A DNA stretch of 64,000 nucleotides, taken from Dechloromonas sp. TW-R-39-2 (GTDB lineage Bacteria > Pseudomonadota > Gammaproteobacteria > Burkholderiales > Rhodocyclaceae). The stretch covers positions 1,581,001 to 1,645,000 of the forward strand of contig NZ_CP045202.1 in assembly GCF_016864195.1 (NCBI RefSeq), in the 5' to 3' direction. A model generated the notes under the pieces. It was not told the origin of the DNA and did not search any database. It saw nothing but the letters and a program-made list of their open reading frames with translations. The position numbers and the translations under genes were made by a program. This document shows, piece by piece, positions 42,132-51,001 of this stretch (positions are counted from its first letter, which is position 1; the number at the start of each line of letters is the position of its first letter).

Positions 42132-43804
42132 TATGCGGTCTCCTTTTGTGCAGCCTTGGCCTTGCCATGCGCGCGGCCTTCGTAAACGCGGTTCTTGAAC
42201 GGGTCGATGCCGATGCGATCAAAGGTATCGAGGAAACGCTCATCTTCGTGGCGGTTCTCAAGGTAAACCTGGATGATTTTCTCGACAACATCCGGCATTT
42301 CATCAGCGGCGAAAGACGGGCCGATCACCTTGCCCAGCTTGGCATCGTTGCCTTGGCGGCCGCCGAGGGTCACCTGGTAGAACTCGGAGTCATTCTTGTC
42401 GACGCCGAGCACGCCGATGTGACCAACGTGGTGGTGACCGCAGGCATTCATGCAGCCTGAGATATTGAGGTCGATCTCACCGATGTCGAACAGATAGTCG
42501 AGATCGTCGAAACGAGCCTGGATGGCGTTGGCGATAGGGATCGACTTGGCGTTGGCCAGGTCGCAGAAATCGCCGCCTGGGCAGCAGATCATGCCGGTCA
42601 GCAAGCCGATGTTCGGTGTTGCCAGGCCGGCAGCCTTGGCTTTTTGCCAGACTTCGTAGAGGTCGGATTTCCTGACATCGGCCAGGATGACATTCTGTTC
42701 GTGGCTGATGCGCAGTTCACCGAAGCTGTACTGGTCGGCCAGGTCGGCGACGATTTCCATTTGTTCGGAAGTGATGTCGCCCGGAGCGATGCCATGCTGC
42801 TTGAGCGACAGGATCACCGCGCTGTAGCCGTTGACCTTGTGCGCATGCGTGTTGCGGTCTACCCAACGAAGGAAGGCTTTTTCATCCGGCAGGGTGCAGT
42901 CGGGACACGAGGCGTATGCCGGCGCGGTGAAATGCGCTGCCACACGATCGTATTCGGCTTGCGGAATCGTCATCGGGCCGCCCTTGCCATGCACCCATTC
43001 AGCTTCGACCTGTTCGCGGAAAGCGTCGATGCCCAGGGCTTGCACGAGAATCTTGATGCGCGCCTTGTAGGCATTGTCGCGGCGGCCGTAGCGGTTATAC
43101 ACGCGCAGGATGGCTTCGCAGTAGGAAAGAATGTCCTGCCAGGGCAGAAAATCACGAACGATCTGGCCGCGGATCGGTGTCCGGCCAAGGCCGCCGCCGA
43201 CGATGACGCTGAAGCCAACCTGACCATCCTGCTGCTTGAGGTGCAGGCCGATATCGTGGAACCAGGTGACGGCGCGGTCTTCCTGCGTGCCGGAAATGGC
43301 GATCTTGAACTTGCGTGGCAGGAAGGCGAATTCCGGATGGAAGGTGGTCCATTCGCGGAGAATTTCAGCCAGCGGGCGCGGGTCGATCACTTCATCGGCG
43401 GCAACGCCGGCAAACGGGTCGGTGGTGATGTTGCGCAGGCAGTTGCCGGAGGTCTGGATGGCATGCATCTCGACTTCGGCCAGCTCGGCCATGATTTCCG
43501 GCACATCCTCGATCTTCGGCCAGTTCAGCTGCAGATTGTGGCGCGTCGTGAAATGGCCGTAGCCACGGTCATATTTGCGGGCCACGCTGGCCAGCGTACG
43601 CATCTGGGCAGAATTGAGCATGCCGTAGGGCACGGCAACCCGGAACATCGGCGCATGGCGCTGGATGTAAAGGCCATTTTGCAGGCGCAGCGGACGGAAT
43701 TCGTCGTCGGCCAGTTCGCCGGCTTTCCAGCGACGAACCTGATCACGGAACTGGGCCACGCGCTCATTGACGAGCTGGCGATCGATGGCATCGTATTTGT
43801 ACAT
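42131..43804 (-). CDS. cysI: Sulfite reductase hemoprotein (CysI-type)
   Basis: 557 residues. The siroheme/Fe4S4 motifs CCPGGDFCDLA and SGCMNACGHHHVGHIG provide the four cysteines. The two nitrite/sulfite-reductase repeat halves include RHNLQLNWPKIEDV and QTSGNCLRNITTDPFAG. The enzyme reduces sulfite to sulfide with six electrons. Strong ribosome site AAGGAA before the ATG. First gene of the cysI-DUF934-cysH unit, with a TauE-like gene 9 bases upstream. Ferredoxin dependence is possible, as no CysJ is seen; not proven. Confidence 0.93.
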   Translation of the reverse strand: MYKYDAIDRQLVNERVAQFRDQVRRWKAGELADDEFRPLRLQNGLYIQRHAPMFRVAVPYGMLNSAQMRTLASVARKYDRGYGHFTTRHNLQLNWPKIEDVPEIMAELAEVEMHAIQTSGNCLRNITTDPFAGVAADEVIDPRPLAEILREWTTFHPEFAFLPRKFKIAISGTQEDRAVTWFHDIGLHLKQQDGQVGFSVIVGGGLGRTPIRGQIVRDFLPWQDILSYCEAILRVYNRYGRRDNAYKARIKILVQALGIDAFREQVEAEWVHGKGGPMTIPQAEYDRVAAHFTAPAYASCPDCTLPDEKAFLRWVDRNTHAHKVNGYSAVILSLKQHGIAPGDITSEQMEIVADLADQYSFGELRISHEQNVILADVRKSDLYEVWQKAKAAGLATPNIGLLTGMICCPGGDFCDLANAKSIPIANAIQARFDDLDYLFDIGEIDLNISGCMNACGHHHVGHIGVLGVDKNDSEFYQVTLGGRQGNDAKLGKVIGPSFAADEMPDVVEKIIQVYLENRHEDERFLDTFDRIGIDPFKNRVYEGRAHGKAKAAQKETA

Positions 43805-43813
43805 GGTATTTCC

Positions 43814-44590
43814 TTAAGCAAAGACCAGCTTGCTGCCGATGAGGACAAGCATGGAGGCCAGAATCCGGCGAAGAATGTGTTCCGGGACCTTGGCAGAAAC
43901 TTGCGTGCCAAGCCAGATTCCGGGCAATGAACCAAGCAGCAGGCTGCCGAGCAGTGCCCAATCGACACCGCCGAGCATCCAGTGGCCGAGGCCGGCAACC
44001 AGGGTCAGTGGCACGGCATGGGCAACATCCGATCCGACAATCTTGACCGGAGAAAGTTTGGGGTAAAGAAAGAAAAGGGCAGCCACGCCCAGCGCGCCGG
44101 CACCCACCGAAGAAATGGTCACCAGCACGCCGAGAATGGCACCGACGGCCACCGTGATCTTGCCAAGGCAGCACTGGCGCAGCGGTGAGTCATCATGCTG
44201 CGCGGCGTAATCGCGCAATTTGCGGCCAAACAGGATGGCAACGGCCGTGAGCAACAGCGCGAAACCCAGGCCGTTGGCAATGATTGCCCCGATCGTGTTG
44301 CTGCCTTTGGGCAGTTGCGAAAGAATCCACAGCGTGATGGCCGCTGCCGGAATGCTGCCGAGTGCCAGGCGGCCGGTAATCGTCCAGTCGATATGTCCCT
44401 TGCGACCGTGTGCCACGGTGCCACCGGCCTTGGTCATGGCGGCATAAAGCAGGTCGGTACCTACTGCCGTAGCCGGGTGAACGCCAAAAACCAGCACGAG
44501 CAGCGGCGTCATCAGCGAGCCTCCGCCGACACCGGTGAGGCCGACAATCGCGCCGACTGCAAAGCCGGAAAGAGTGTAAAGAATATCCAT
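43814..44590 (-). CDS. TauE/SafE-type sulfite exporter family membrane protein
   Basis: 258 residues with about eight membrane helices: FAVGAIVGLTGVGGGSLMTPLLVLVFGVHPATAVGTDLLYA is the family signature (GxGGG...PxxAVGTDL). Known: TauE/SafE proteins export sulfite and related anions. Its place directly before cysI and opposite cysB suggests removal of excess sulfite. Start chosen at 44590; 44599 and 44623 are alternative in-frame ATGs with weak ribosome sites. Confidence 0.9.
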   Translation of the reverse strand: MDILYTLSGFAVGAIVGLTGVGGGSLMTPLLVLVFGVHPATAVGTDLLYAAMTKAGGTVAHGRKGHIDWTITGRLALGSIPAAAITLWILSQLPKGSNTIGAIIANGLGFALLLTAVAILFGRKLRDYAAQHDDSPLRQCCLGKITVAVGAILGVLVTISSVGAGALGVAALFFLYPKLSPVKIVGSDVAHAVPLTLVAGLGHWMLGGVDWALLGSLLLGSLPGIWLGTQVSAKVPEHILRRILASMLVLIGSKLVFA

Positions 44591-44599
44591 GGCGCGCAT

Positions 44600-44671
44600 C
44601 GTACAGGGGGCGATTTGAAACAAAAAGAATATTGAGTTAGATTGTTATAAATTTTAGTTATTAGTCTATCC
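44600..44671. promoter_or_regulatory. AT-rich divergent promoter region between TauE and cysB
   Basis: A sharply AT-rich segment (TTGTTATAAATTTTAGTTATTAG) in an otherwise GC-rich window. It fits LysR-type autoregulation with the cysI-operon promoter on the opposite strand. The exact -10/-35 and CysB sites are not assigned. Confidence 0.5.
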
Positions 44672-45613
44672 ATGAAACTCCAGCAGCTTCGCTACATCGT
44701 TGAAATCCAGCGTCAAGGCCTCAATGTTTCAGAGGCTGCCGAGTCTCTGTACACCTCGCAGCCAGGCATCTCGAAGCAGGTCAAATTGCTTGAAGATGAG
44801 CTGGGTATTTCCATCTTCGAACGCAGTGGCAAGCGTTTTACCGGTGTGACCGAACCCGGCAAGGTGGTGCTCGGGATTGCCGAACGCATTTTGCGCGAGG
44901 CGGAAAATCTCAAGCGGGCCAGTGCCGAATTTGCCACCGGTGACAGCGGGCGACTGATTCTGGCGGCAACCCACACCCAGGCGCGTTACGCCTTGCCGGT
45001 GGTGGTGCGCGATTTTGTCGCCCAGCATCCAACCGTCAAGCTGGAAATGCACCAAGGCAGCCCAACCCAGATCGCCGAATGGGTGGCGGCCGGTGAAGCC
45101 GATATCGGGATCGCAACCGAGTCGCTTGATCAGTACCCGCAACTGGTGACATTGCCGGTCCGGCAGTGGAGCCATTGCGTGATCGCCCCGGAGGCGCATC
45201 CCATTTTGAAGACTGTGCCGCTGTCGCTCAACGAACTGGTGCGCTGGCCGTTGATTACCTATGACACGGCATTTACCGGACGTTCGCGGATCAATCGCGC
45301 TTTCGAGCGGATCTCTGCCCAGCCGAACATCGCCCTCACGGCGCTGGATGCCGATGTGATCAAGACCTACGTCAGCCTCGGGCTTGGCTTGGGCATCATT
45401 TCTGCGCTGGCATTCGATGCGCAACGAGACAGCGGCCTTGTCGCGGTCGACGCTGCACATTTGTTCGAATCCAACACGACCCGGCTGGCCTTGCGGCGCG
45501 GGACCTATCTGCGACGCTACGATTATGATTTTATTGGCTTGTTTGCGCCGCATCTGTCGAAGCGAGTGGTCGAGATGGCGATGCAGGGCGGCGGCGATGA
45601 GTATCAGTTATGA
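44672..45613 (+). CDS. cysB: CysB-like LysR-type regulator
   Basis: 313 residues. N-terminal winged helix: MKLQQLRYIVEIQRQGLNVSEAAESLYTSQPGISKQVKLLEDELG, very close to CysB. The effector domain has AATHTQARYALP, ATESLDQYP and LGLGIISALAFD. Known: CysB binds N-acetylserine and activates sulfate-assimilation genes. It diverges from the cysI operon across an AT-rich region and may also reach cysDN. CysB versus Cbl cannot be separated by eye, but position favours CysB. Confidence 0.92.
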   Translation: MKLQQLRYIVEIQRQGLNVSEAAESLYTSQPGISKQVKLLEDELGISIFERSGKRFTGVTEPGKVVLGIAERILREAENLKRASAEFATGDSGRLILAATHTQARYALPVVVRDFVAQHPTVKLEMHQGSPTQIAEWVAAGEADIGIATESLDQYPQLVTLPVRQWSHCVIAPEAHPILKTVPLSLNELVRWPLITYDTAFTGRSRINRAFERISAQPNIALTALDADVIKTYVSLGLGLGIISALAFDAQRDSGLVAVDAAHLFESNTTRLALRRGTYLRRYDYDFIGLFAPHLSKRVVEMAMQGGGDEYQL

Positions 45614-45678
45614 CTTTTGTCTGATTTTCAGGGGTTCTGGCGCAGCGTAAGCTTCAACGTCCGCTCAGGAGCTTCCCG

Positions 45679-46524
45679 ATGAACGCCGTTTCCGAAGAAA
45701 AGCAGTTGCAACTTTTATTGCAGGGTGTCGATATTCCGCCTTGCCCGGCAGTCCTGATTGCACTGGATGCCGAATTGAAGAAGGATGCGCCTGACCAGCG
45801 GGATATCGTTCGCCTGGTCAGCAAGGATGTGGCGCTTTCCGGCCAATTGATGCGGATTGCCAATTCGCCGGCATTTTCGGGCGGGCATAAGCTGACGTCG
45901 ATTCTCCAGGCACTGAACGTCCTGGGAACCCAGCAGATATTCAATCTGCTGGTGTCGCAACTGATGAAGGCCGCGTTGTCGGATTCCTCGGGAATTTCGA
46001 TGGATCGTTTTTGGGAATCATCGGCCCAGACGGCCAATCTTTCTGCCGAGCTGGCTCGTCGGCTGCGCTGTGTCCGGCCGGATGTGGCCTACACCTTCGG
46101 CCTGTTTCACGATTGCGGGATTCCGCTGATCATGAAACGCTTTCCACAGTGTCGCGAAGTATTGGCTGAAGCCAATGCAACAGAAGAATTGAAATTTACC
46201 GAAGTCGAAGACAGGGCGCTGGGCACCAATCACGCGGTTGTCGGCTATTTCCTGGCCCGTCGCTGGCATCTGCCGGATTTCGTTGCGGAAGGCATTCTTC
46301 ATCACCACGATTACAGCGTCCTTGCCAATCCCGGGCGTGTTTCCGATGACGCGCGCGGACTGATCGCCATCTGCGTCCTGGCCGAGCACATCATCCGTCT
46401 GCACAACCAGGGTGATGGCGAACATGAATGGGCCAAGGCTGCTTCTGCTGCCTGCCAGTATTTTCAGCTGTCGCTGGGGGCGGTCGACGATCTGATCGAA
46501 GACATGCTGGAGTGGCTAGCGTAA
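45679..46524 (+). CDS. HDOD domain signalling protein
   Basis: 281 residues with an HDOD pattern: CPAVLIALDAELKKDAPDQRDIVRLVSKDVALSGQLMRIANSPAF and FGLFHDCGIPLIM. Known: HDOD proteins lack catalysis in most cases and link c-di-GMP or stress signals to other proteins. Cytoplasmic; transcribed alone after the cysB gene. The last 9 bases overlap the NosD-like gene on the opposite strand. Confidence 0.88.
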   Translation: MNAVSEEKQLQLLLQGVDIPPCPAVLIALDAELKKDAPDQRDIVRLVSKDVALSGQLMRIANSPAFSGGHKLTSILQALNVLGTQQIFNLLVSQLMKAALSDSSGISMDRFWESSAQTANLSAELARRLRCVRPDVAYTFGLFHDCGIPLIMKRFPQCREVLAEANATEELKFTEVEDRALGTNHAVVGYFLARRWHLPDFVAEGILHHHDYSVLANPGRVSDDARGLIAICVLAEHIIRLHNQGDGEHEWAKAASAACQYFQLSLGAVDDLIEDMLEWLA

Positions 46525-47736
46525 GGCTTTCATGCGTGGCGCCGTATCGCGCAGGATCAGCGAAGGTGCCGAGAACGGGGCCAGGCGTTCCAGGAAGTCG
46601 AGTAATTCGAGAACGGGCGAATTTCTGAAGAACTTGGCGGCGGGCGTGTCCATCCAGATTCGGTCGGCGTACGCGTACAGTTCGTGCGGCTTGTCGCCGA
46701 AACCGTCGCCGTTGAGATCAAATCCTTCGTAGTCGTCCCAGATGTTGCCCCACCAGGTGTCGTTCATCGGATCGCCATCCCCGATGATGCTGACCGGCCA
46801 GAGATTGTTGCGAATCGTGTTGTTGATCGCCATGTGACCCCCCTTGGCACCGTAGAAATAAATCCCGGTAATGTTGTGGGCAATCAGGTTATTGATGAAA
46901 ACGATCCGGTTGATCGGGTTCATTGGCGAATCGGCCATGATGCCGTGGGCGCAGTGCACGATCTCATTGCTGTCGATCAGGGCGGAGGAGGTTTCCTTGA
47001 GCGCCACGCCGGCACCCGAGGCATCCATCGAGTGAATGATCCGGTTGCGGCGGATGATCAGGCCATCGGAGTTGAGCGCAATGATTCCGGTCGAGTTGTT
47101 TTCGAAATGATTGTTTTCAACCAGTGTTCGATTGGCAAACAGGAAATTCAAGGCACGCCGGCTGTCCTTGACGACATTGCCGGTAAACCGGTTGCGGGGT
47201 GAATTGCTCACCGTAATGTCGCGAATCTGCGCAATGTCGTTGTTTTCGATGCGATTGCCGGTGCTGTACCAGAGGCGTATGCCATCGCCGCGTTCGGCAG
47301 AATCGACCGGCCGCGAACGCACCCGGTTGCCGCGTATAACGCTATCGTTGCTGCGGTGGAGCGTGATCCCGAACAGGACATCCTCGATCCGGTTATCTTC
47401 GATCAGCAGGTGATTGCCTTCGGCCATCAGGCCACCATCGATCGCATCGTGTGAATCGCCGCTGCCGCGCAGGGTCAGGCCACGTAATGTGACGTGGTCG
47501 GCTTTGACGCTCAGTACCGTTCCGCGACCGCCGGCTTCGATAATGACCTTGCCGTTACCTTCCAGGGTCAGCGGTTTGTTGATGATTGCCGGCCCTTGGT
47601 AGGTGCCGGGAGGCAGGCGAATGCTTGCGCCGGGCAGCGCAGTATCAAGCCAGGGTTGGAGCGGCTGCGCGGCCATGAGTTGGCTGTTGAGGCAGGCGCA
47701 GCAGAGTGTTATCAGGAAAAAACCAAGGTATTTCAT
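46516..47736 (-). CDS. NosD-like right-handed beta-helix periplasmic protein
   Basis: 406 residues from the ATG at 47736 (signal peptide MKYLGFFLITLCCACLNSQLMA). Seen: repeating beta-helix (CASH) strands such as LLIEDNRIEDVLFGITLHRSNDSVIRGNRV, and the C-terminal DTWWGNIWDDYEGFDLNGDGFGDKPHELY, typical of NosD. Known: NosD helps mature the copper centre of nitrous oxide reductase. No nosZ, nosF or nosY lies in the window, so it is isolated here and its role is open. The earlier in-frame start at 47787 would hide the signal peptide. Confidence 0.82.
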   Translation of the reverse strand: MKYLGFFLITLCCACLNSQLMAAQPLQPWLDTALPGASIRLPPGTYQGPAIINKPLTLEGNGKVIIEAGGRGTVLSVKADHVTLRGLTLRGSGDSHDAIDGGLMAEGNHLLIEDNRIEDVLFGITLHRSNDSVIRGNRVRSRPVDSAERGDGIRLWYSTGNRIENNDIAQIRDITVSNSPRNRFTGNVVKDSRRALNFLFANRTLVENNHFENNSTGIIALNSDGLIIRRNRIIHSMDASGAGVALKETSSALIDSNEIVHCAHGIMADSPMNPINRIVFINNLIAHNITGIYFYGAKGGHMAINNTIRNNLWPVSIIGDGDPMNDTWWGNIWDDYEGFDLNGDGFGDKPHELYAYADRIWMDTPAAKFFRNSPVLELLDFLERLAPFSAPSLILRDTAPRMKALR

Positions 47737-47834
47737 CGTTACCGAATATAGCGATTCGGGTGGTGAGTTGGCATGGATATGGATCAAGTTTGCTTTAGTT
47801 TTGTCTTGTGCCGTACCGGAGAGTGGGCAAAAAA

Positions 47835-47858
47835 ATGCCCACCGCTCGGGTGGGCATT
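47835..47858 (-). terminator. Terminator of the parvulin gene
   Basis: AATGCCCACC GCTC GGTGGGCATT-type hairpin with a T7 tail on the minus strand, just after the parvulin stop. Confidence 0.9.
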
Positions 47859-47876
47859 GATCGGGCGGGGCCGGTT

Positions 47877-48668
47877 TTAGTTAACCTTGGCCTTGTTGCG
47901 CAGTTCCTTGACCAGGTTTTCAACCTGCTGCTGGCTGGCGCGTTGCTGAAGCTGCGGCTTGACCTGGTCGTACGGCGGCGGGGTCAGCGGACGGGAATCT
48001 TCGAGCTGGATGACGTGATAACCGAAGTCGGAATGAACCGGGGCCTTGGTGTACTCACCCTTCTTCAGCTTGGACAGTGCGTCGGCAAACGGCTTGACGT
48101 AGGAGTTCGGTGAACTCCAGCCGAGGTCGCCGCCCTTGTCCTTGGAACCTGGGTCCTTGGATTGCTTGGCCAGTTCGGAGAATTTTTCACCCTTGTCGAG
48201 CTTGGCGATGATGGCCTTGGCTTCATCTTCCTTTTCGACCAGAACGTGGCGGGCCTTGTATTCGGTATTGCCGAGGTTGGCCTTGATGCCGTCGTATTCA
48301 GCCTTGAGCTGGGCTTCGGTGATCGGGTTGGCACGGACGTAATCCGACAGGTAGGTACGGATCAGCACGGCCTGCTTGGCCAGTTCGATCTGACCCTGGA
48401 TGTCGGTCTTCTTGTCGAGGCCCTTTTTCTTGGCTTCCTGGGCGAGGACTTCGCGGCGGACCAGTTCTTCCTTGACGGCATTCTGGAGCTCGGCACCATC
48501 CGGGGCGCCCTGGGTTTTTTGCTCGGCGTAGAAAGCATCGTAGACGGTTTGCGAAATCGGCTGGCCGTTGACCGTGGCAAACGGTTTGCCCTTTTCAACG
48601 GCAAAGGCCGGGGCGGAAATCAGGGCGCTACCAATCAGCAGGGCAGCCAGACGGGAAATCTTGAACAT
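47877..48668 (-). CDS. Periplasmic parvulin-type peptidyl-prolyl isomerase
   Basis: 263 residues from the ATG at 48668, with a signal peptide (MFKISRLAALLIGSALISAPAFA). An N-terminal SurA/PrsA-like helical region precedes a parvulin domain (ARHVLVEKEDEAKAIIAKL; GGDLGWSSPNSYVKPFADAL; VHSDFGYHVIQL). Known: folding catalyst for exported or outer-membrane proteins. Last gene of the yciB-yciI-bolA-isomerase series, which is common in betaproteobacteria. A terminator lies downstream. Confidence 0.92.
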   Translation of the reverse strand: MFKISRLAALLIGSALISAPAFAVEKGKPFATVNGQPISQTVYDAFYAEQKTQGAPDGAELQNAVKEELVRREVLAQEAKKKGLDKKTDIQGQIELAKQAVLIRTYLSDYVRANPITEAQLKAEYDGIKANLGNTEYKARHVLVEKEDEAKAIIAKLDKGEKFSELAKQSKDPGSKDKGGDLGWSSPNSYVKPFADALSKLKKGEYTKAPVHSDFGYHVIQLEDSRPLTPPPYDQVKPQLQQRASQQQVENLVKELRNKAKVN

Positions 48669-48705
48669 GTAGTTGATCCTTGGGTGGAAGGGGGTAACCG
48701 GAAAA

Positions 48706-48972
48706 TTATACTTCGCCCGGTGCAAAAGCATGGATGCCGAGCGCATGAATACGACCGCGCATCAAGTCACCTGCCGCATCGTAAACCAGCCGATGCCGGG
48801 CAACCGTATTTTTCCCGCTAAAAGCACTGGAAACAATCGTTACTTGGTAGTGTCCGCCATCTTTGGCACCGGCGTGTCCGGCGTGGCGATGCGATTCATC
48901 TTCGATCTCGATCGACAGCGGTTGCAGGCTGGCAAGCCGCTCCCGCAGGTGTACGACGGTTTCGCTGCTCAC
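48706..48972 (-). CDS. BolA family protein
   Basis: 88 residues with the BolA fold pattern ([46 protein letters not shown] and GIHAFAP). Known: BolA pairs with monothiol glutaredoxins and holds a [2Fe-2S] cluster through conserved His/Cys, affecting morphology and stress response. The start overlaps the yciI stop by four bases. Confidence 0.94.
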   Translation of the reverse strand: MSSETVVHLRERLASLQPLSIEIEDESHRHAGHAGAKDGGHYQVTIVSSAFSGKNTVARHRLVYDAAGDLMRGRIHALGIHAFAPGEV

Positions 48973-49271
48973 GCCGGCAGGGCTTTCTTGAACGGCTTGA
49001 CGGTGACTTTTTCGTAGACGCCGGCGGCGATGTACGGGTCGGCGTCGGCCCAGCCTTGTGCGGCAGCCAGCGAGCTGAATTCGGCAATGATGATGCTGCC
49101 GGAAAAACCGGCCGGGCCCGGGTCCGGCGAGTCGATTGCCGGGCAGGGGCCGGCCAGTACCAGGCGGGCTTCGGCCTGCAGGGCATGCAGGCGTTCGAGA
49201 TGTGCCGGGCGAGCAGCCATGCGCTGGTCGAGCGAGCCGGGGCGATCTTCACCGATGATGACGTAAAGCAT
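48969..49271 (-). CDS. yciI: YciI-like protein
   Basis: 100 residues, YciI pattern: [25 protein letters not shown] and [29 protein letters not shown], with the conserved His and Asp of the family. Known: small ferredoxin-like-fold proteins with suspected isomerase-type activity; the substrate is unknown. Start overlaps the yciB stop by one base. Confidence 0.9.
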   Translation of the reverse strand: MLYVIIGEDRPGSLDQRMAARPAHLERLHALQAEARLVLAGPCPAIDSPDPGPAGFSGSIIIAEFSSLAAAQGWADADPYIAAGVYEKVTVKPFKKALPA

Positions 49272-49879
49272 TATTTTTCTTCCTCAACGTATTTGGATAG
49301 GAGCATGCCCTGGCCGAGTACGAATACAAACAGCAGGCCCATGCCGCCGAAGAGCTTGAAATTGACCCAGGTATCGGTCGTGAAATTGAAGGCCACAAAG
49401 AGATTCAGGCAGCCCATGAAAGTGAAAAAGGCGACCCACGAAAGATTGACCCGGGCCCAGATGGTTTCAGGCAATTTCATTTGCTCGCCGAGCATCGCCT
49501 TGATCGCATTTTTCTTCAGGACCAGCGCGGAAAACGCCATGCTGCCGGCGAATACCCAGTAAAGAATGGTCGGTTTCCACTTGATGAAATTCTCATTCTG
49601 GAAAATCAGCGTCATGCCGCCGAACACGCCGACCAGCACCAGGCTGACCCAGAGCATCTTGTCGACTTTGCCGTGCTTGAACCAGACCCAGGCAATCTGG
49701 GCGACCGTTGCCGCGATGACGACGACCGTGGCGAGTAAAATGGGGGCCTGCTTGATGTCGACCGCAGCAGAGCCGAGCAGCGAGGCTACCCAGCCGGCCG
49801 CAAGTTCGGGATTTTTTTCCGAATACTTGAAGGCGACAAAGAAGAGGATGACGGGGAAAAGGTCGAAAAGCAGTTTCAT
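49271..49879 (-). CDS. yciB: Inner membrane protein YciB (septation/cell-envelope)
   Basis: 202 residues with about five membrane helices ([20 protein letters not shown] start; [44 protein letters not shown]). This matches YciB/IspZ, an inner-membrane protein linked to septation and envelope integrity. First gene of the yciB-yciI-bolA-isomerase unit. A short region with the divergent HD-GYP gene lies upstream. Confidence 0.95.
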   Translation of the reverse strand: MKLLFDLFPVILFFVAFKYSEKNPELAAGWVASLLGSAAVDIKQAPILLATVVVIAATVAQIAWVWFKHGKVDKMLWVSLVLVGVFGGMTLIFQNENFIKWKPTILYWVFAGSMAFSALVLKKNAIKAMLGEQMKLPETIWARVNLSWVAFFTFMGCLNLFVAFNFTTDTWVNFKLFGGMGLLFVFVLGQGMLLSKYVEEEK

Positions 49880-49933
49880 GGCGGAGCATTATATACTGCG
49901 CTTCTTCACCTCATTGCGCGAGCGAGTACGTCC

Positions 49934-50986
49934 ATGCACACCGTCCTGATCATCGACGACAGCGATATCAACCTGACCCTGATCAAGGCGCTGGTGCTCA
50001 AGCTGGGGGAATGCAATCCCATCCTTTTCGAAAATCCGCTCAAGGCGCTCGACTGGTGCCGGGAAAACATTCCCGATCTGGTGATTGTCGATTACATGAT
50101 GCCGGATATGGACGGCCTGAAATTCATCAACGCCTTCCGTGCCTTGCATGGGCGCAATGAAATCCCGGTCTTGATGGTCACGGCGAATGACCAGCGGGAT
50201 ATCCGCTACGAAGCCTTGCTCGGCGGTGCCAACGATTTCCTGACCAAGCCGATCGACCGCATCGAGTTTTCAGCCCGCGCCCGCAACATGCTTTCGCTGC
50301 GCAGTGGCCAGAAATTCCTGGCTGACCGTGCCGAGCATCTGGCGTCGCTGGTGGACGAACAAACCCGTGAAATTCGCGATCGTGAAAAAGAGCTGATTTT
50401 CCGCATGTCGCGTGCAGCCGAGTTCCGTGATCCGGAAACGGGCGCCCACATCCAGCGCATGGCTCACTATTCGCAGGTCATCGCCCGGGCTCTCGGGCTC
50501 GATGCCAATGCCCAGAAACTGATTCTCGAAGCCGCGCCGATGCATGATGTCGGCAAGATCGGCATTCCCGATTACATCCTGCTCAAGCCAGGCAAGCTGA
50601 CGCCGGAGGAGTTCGAAGTCATGAAGGGGCATGCCCGTCTCGGTTATGAATTGCTCAAGGACAGTGGTTCCGAGATTCTGCGGGCCGGGGCCGAGGTCGC
50701 CATTTCACACCATGAAAAATTCGATGGGACGGGCTACCCGCACGGATTGCAGGGGAACAAGATTCCCATTTTCGGCCGTATCGTTGCCGTGGCCGATGTG
50801 TTCGATGCGCTGACTTCCGAGCGGCCCTACAAAAAAGCATGGCCGATTGAGGATGCCTGCAAGTTTCTTGAAGATGGGCGAGGTTTGCACTTTGACCCGA
50901 TGTGTGTCGAAGCCTTCCTGGCCTGCAAGGATCAGATTCTCGATATCCGGCAGCGCTTCAGGGATGAAGAAGTCCCGATGATCTAG
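49934..50986 (+). CDS. Response regulator with HD-GYP c-di-GMP phosphodiesterase
   Basis: 350 residues. Receiver domain (about 1-120) with DDSDINLT, phospho-acceptor Asp53 in LVIVDYMMPD, and TANDQ and KPID. The HD-GYP domain (about 155-345) has HDVGKIGIPD and HHEKFDGTGYP, the metal and GYP signature. Known: this architecture hydrolyses cyclic di-GMP to pGpG/GMP and is set by phosphorylation of the receiver. It lies 15 bases before a hybrid kinase and HPt, forming a probable phosphorelay module. Confidence 0.94.
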   Translation: MHTVLIIDDSDINLTLIKALVLKLGECNPILFENPLKALDWCRENIPDLVIVDYMMPDMDGLKFINAFRALHGRNEIPVLMVTANDQRDIRYEALLGGANDFLTKPIDRIEFSARARNMLSLRSGQKFLADRAEHLASLVDEQTREIRDREKELIFRMSRAAEFRDPETGAHIQRMAHYSQVIARALGLDANAQKLILEAAPMHDVGKIGIPDYILLKPGKLTPEEFEVMKGHARLGYELLKDSGSEILRAGAEVAISHHEKFDGTGYPHGLQGNKIPIFGRIVAVADVFDALTSERPYKKAWPIEDACKFLEDGRGLHFDPMCVEAFLACKDQILDIRQRFRDEEVPMI

Positions 50987-51001
50987 GCCCCGGGAGCGCT
51001 T

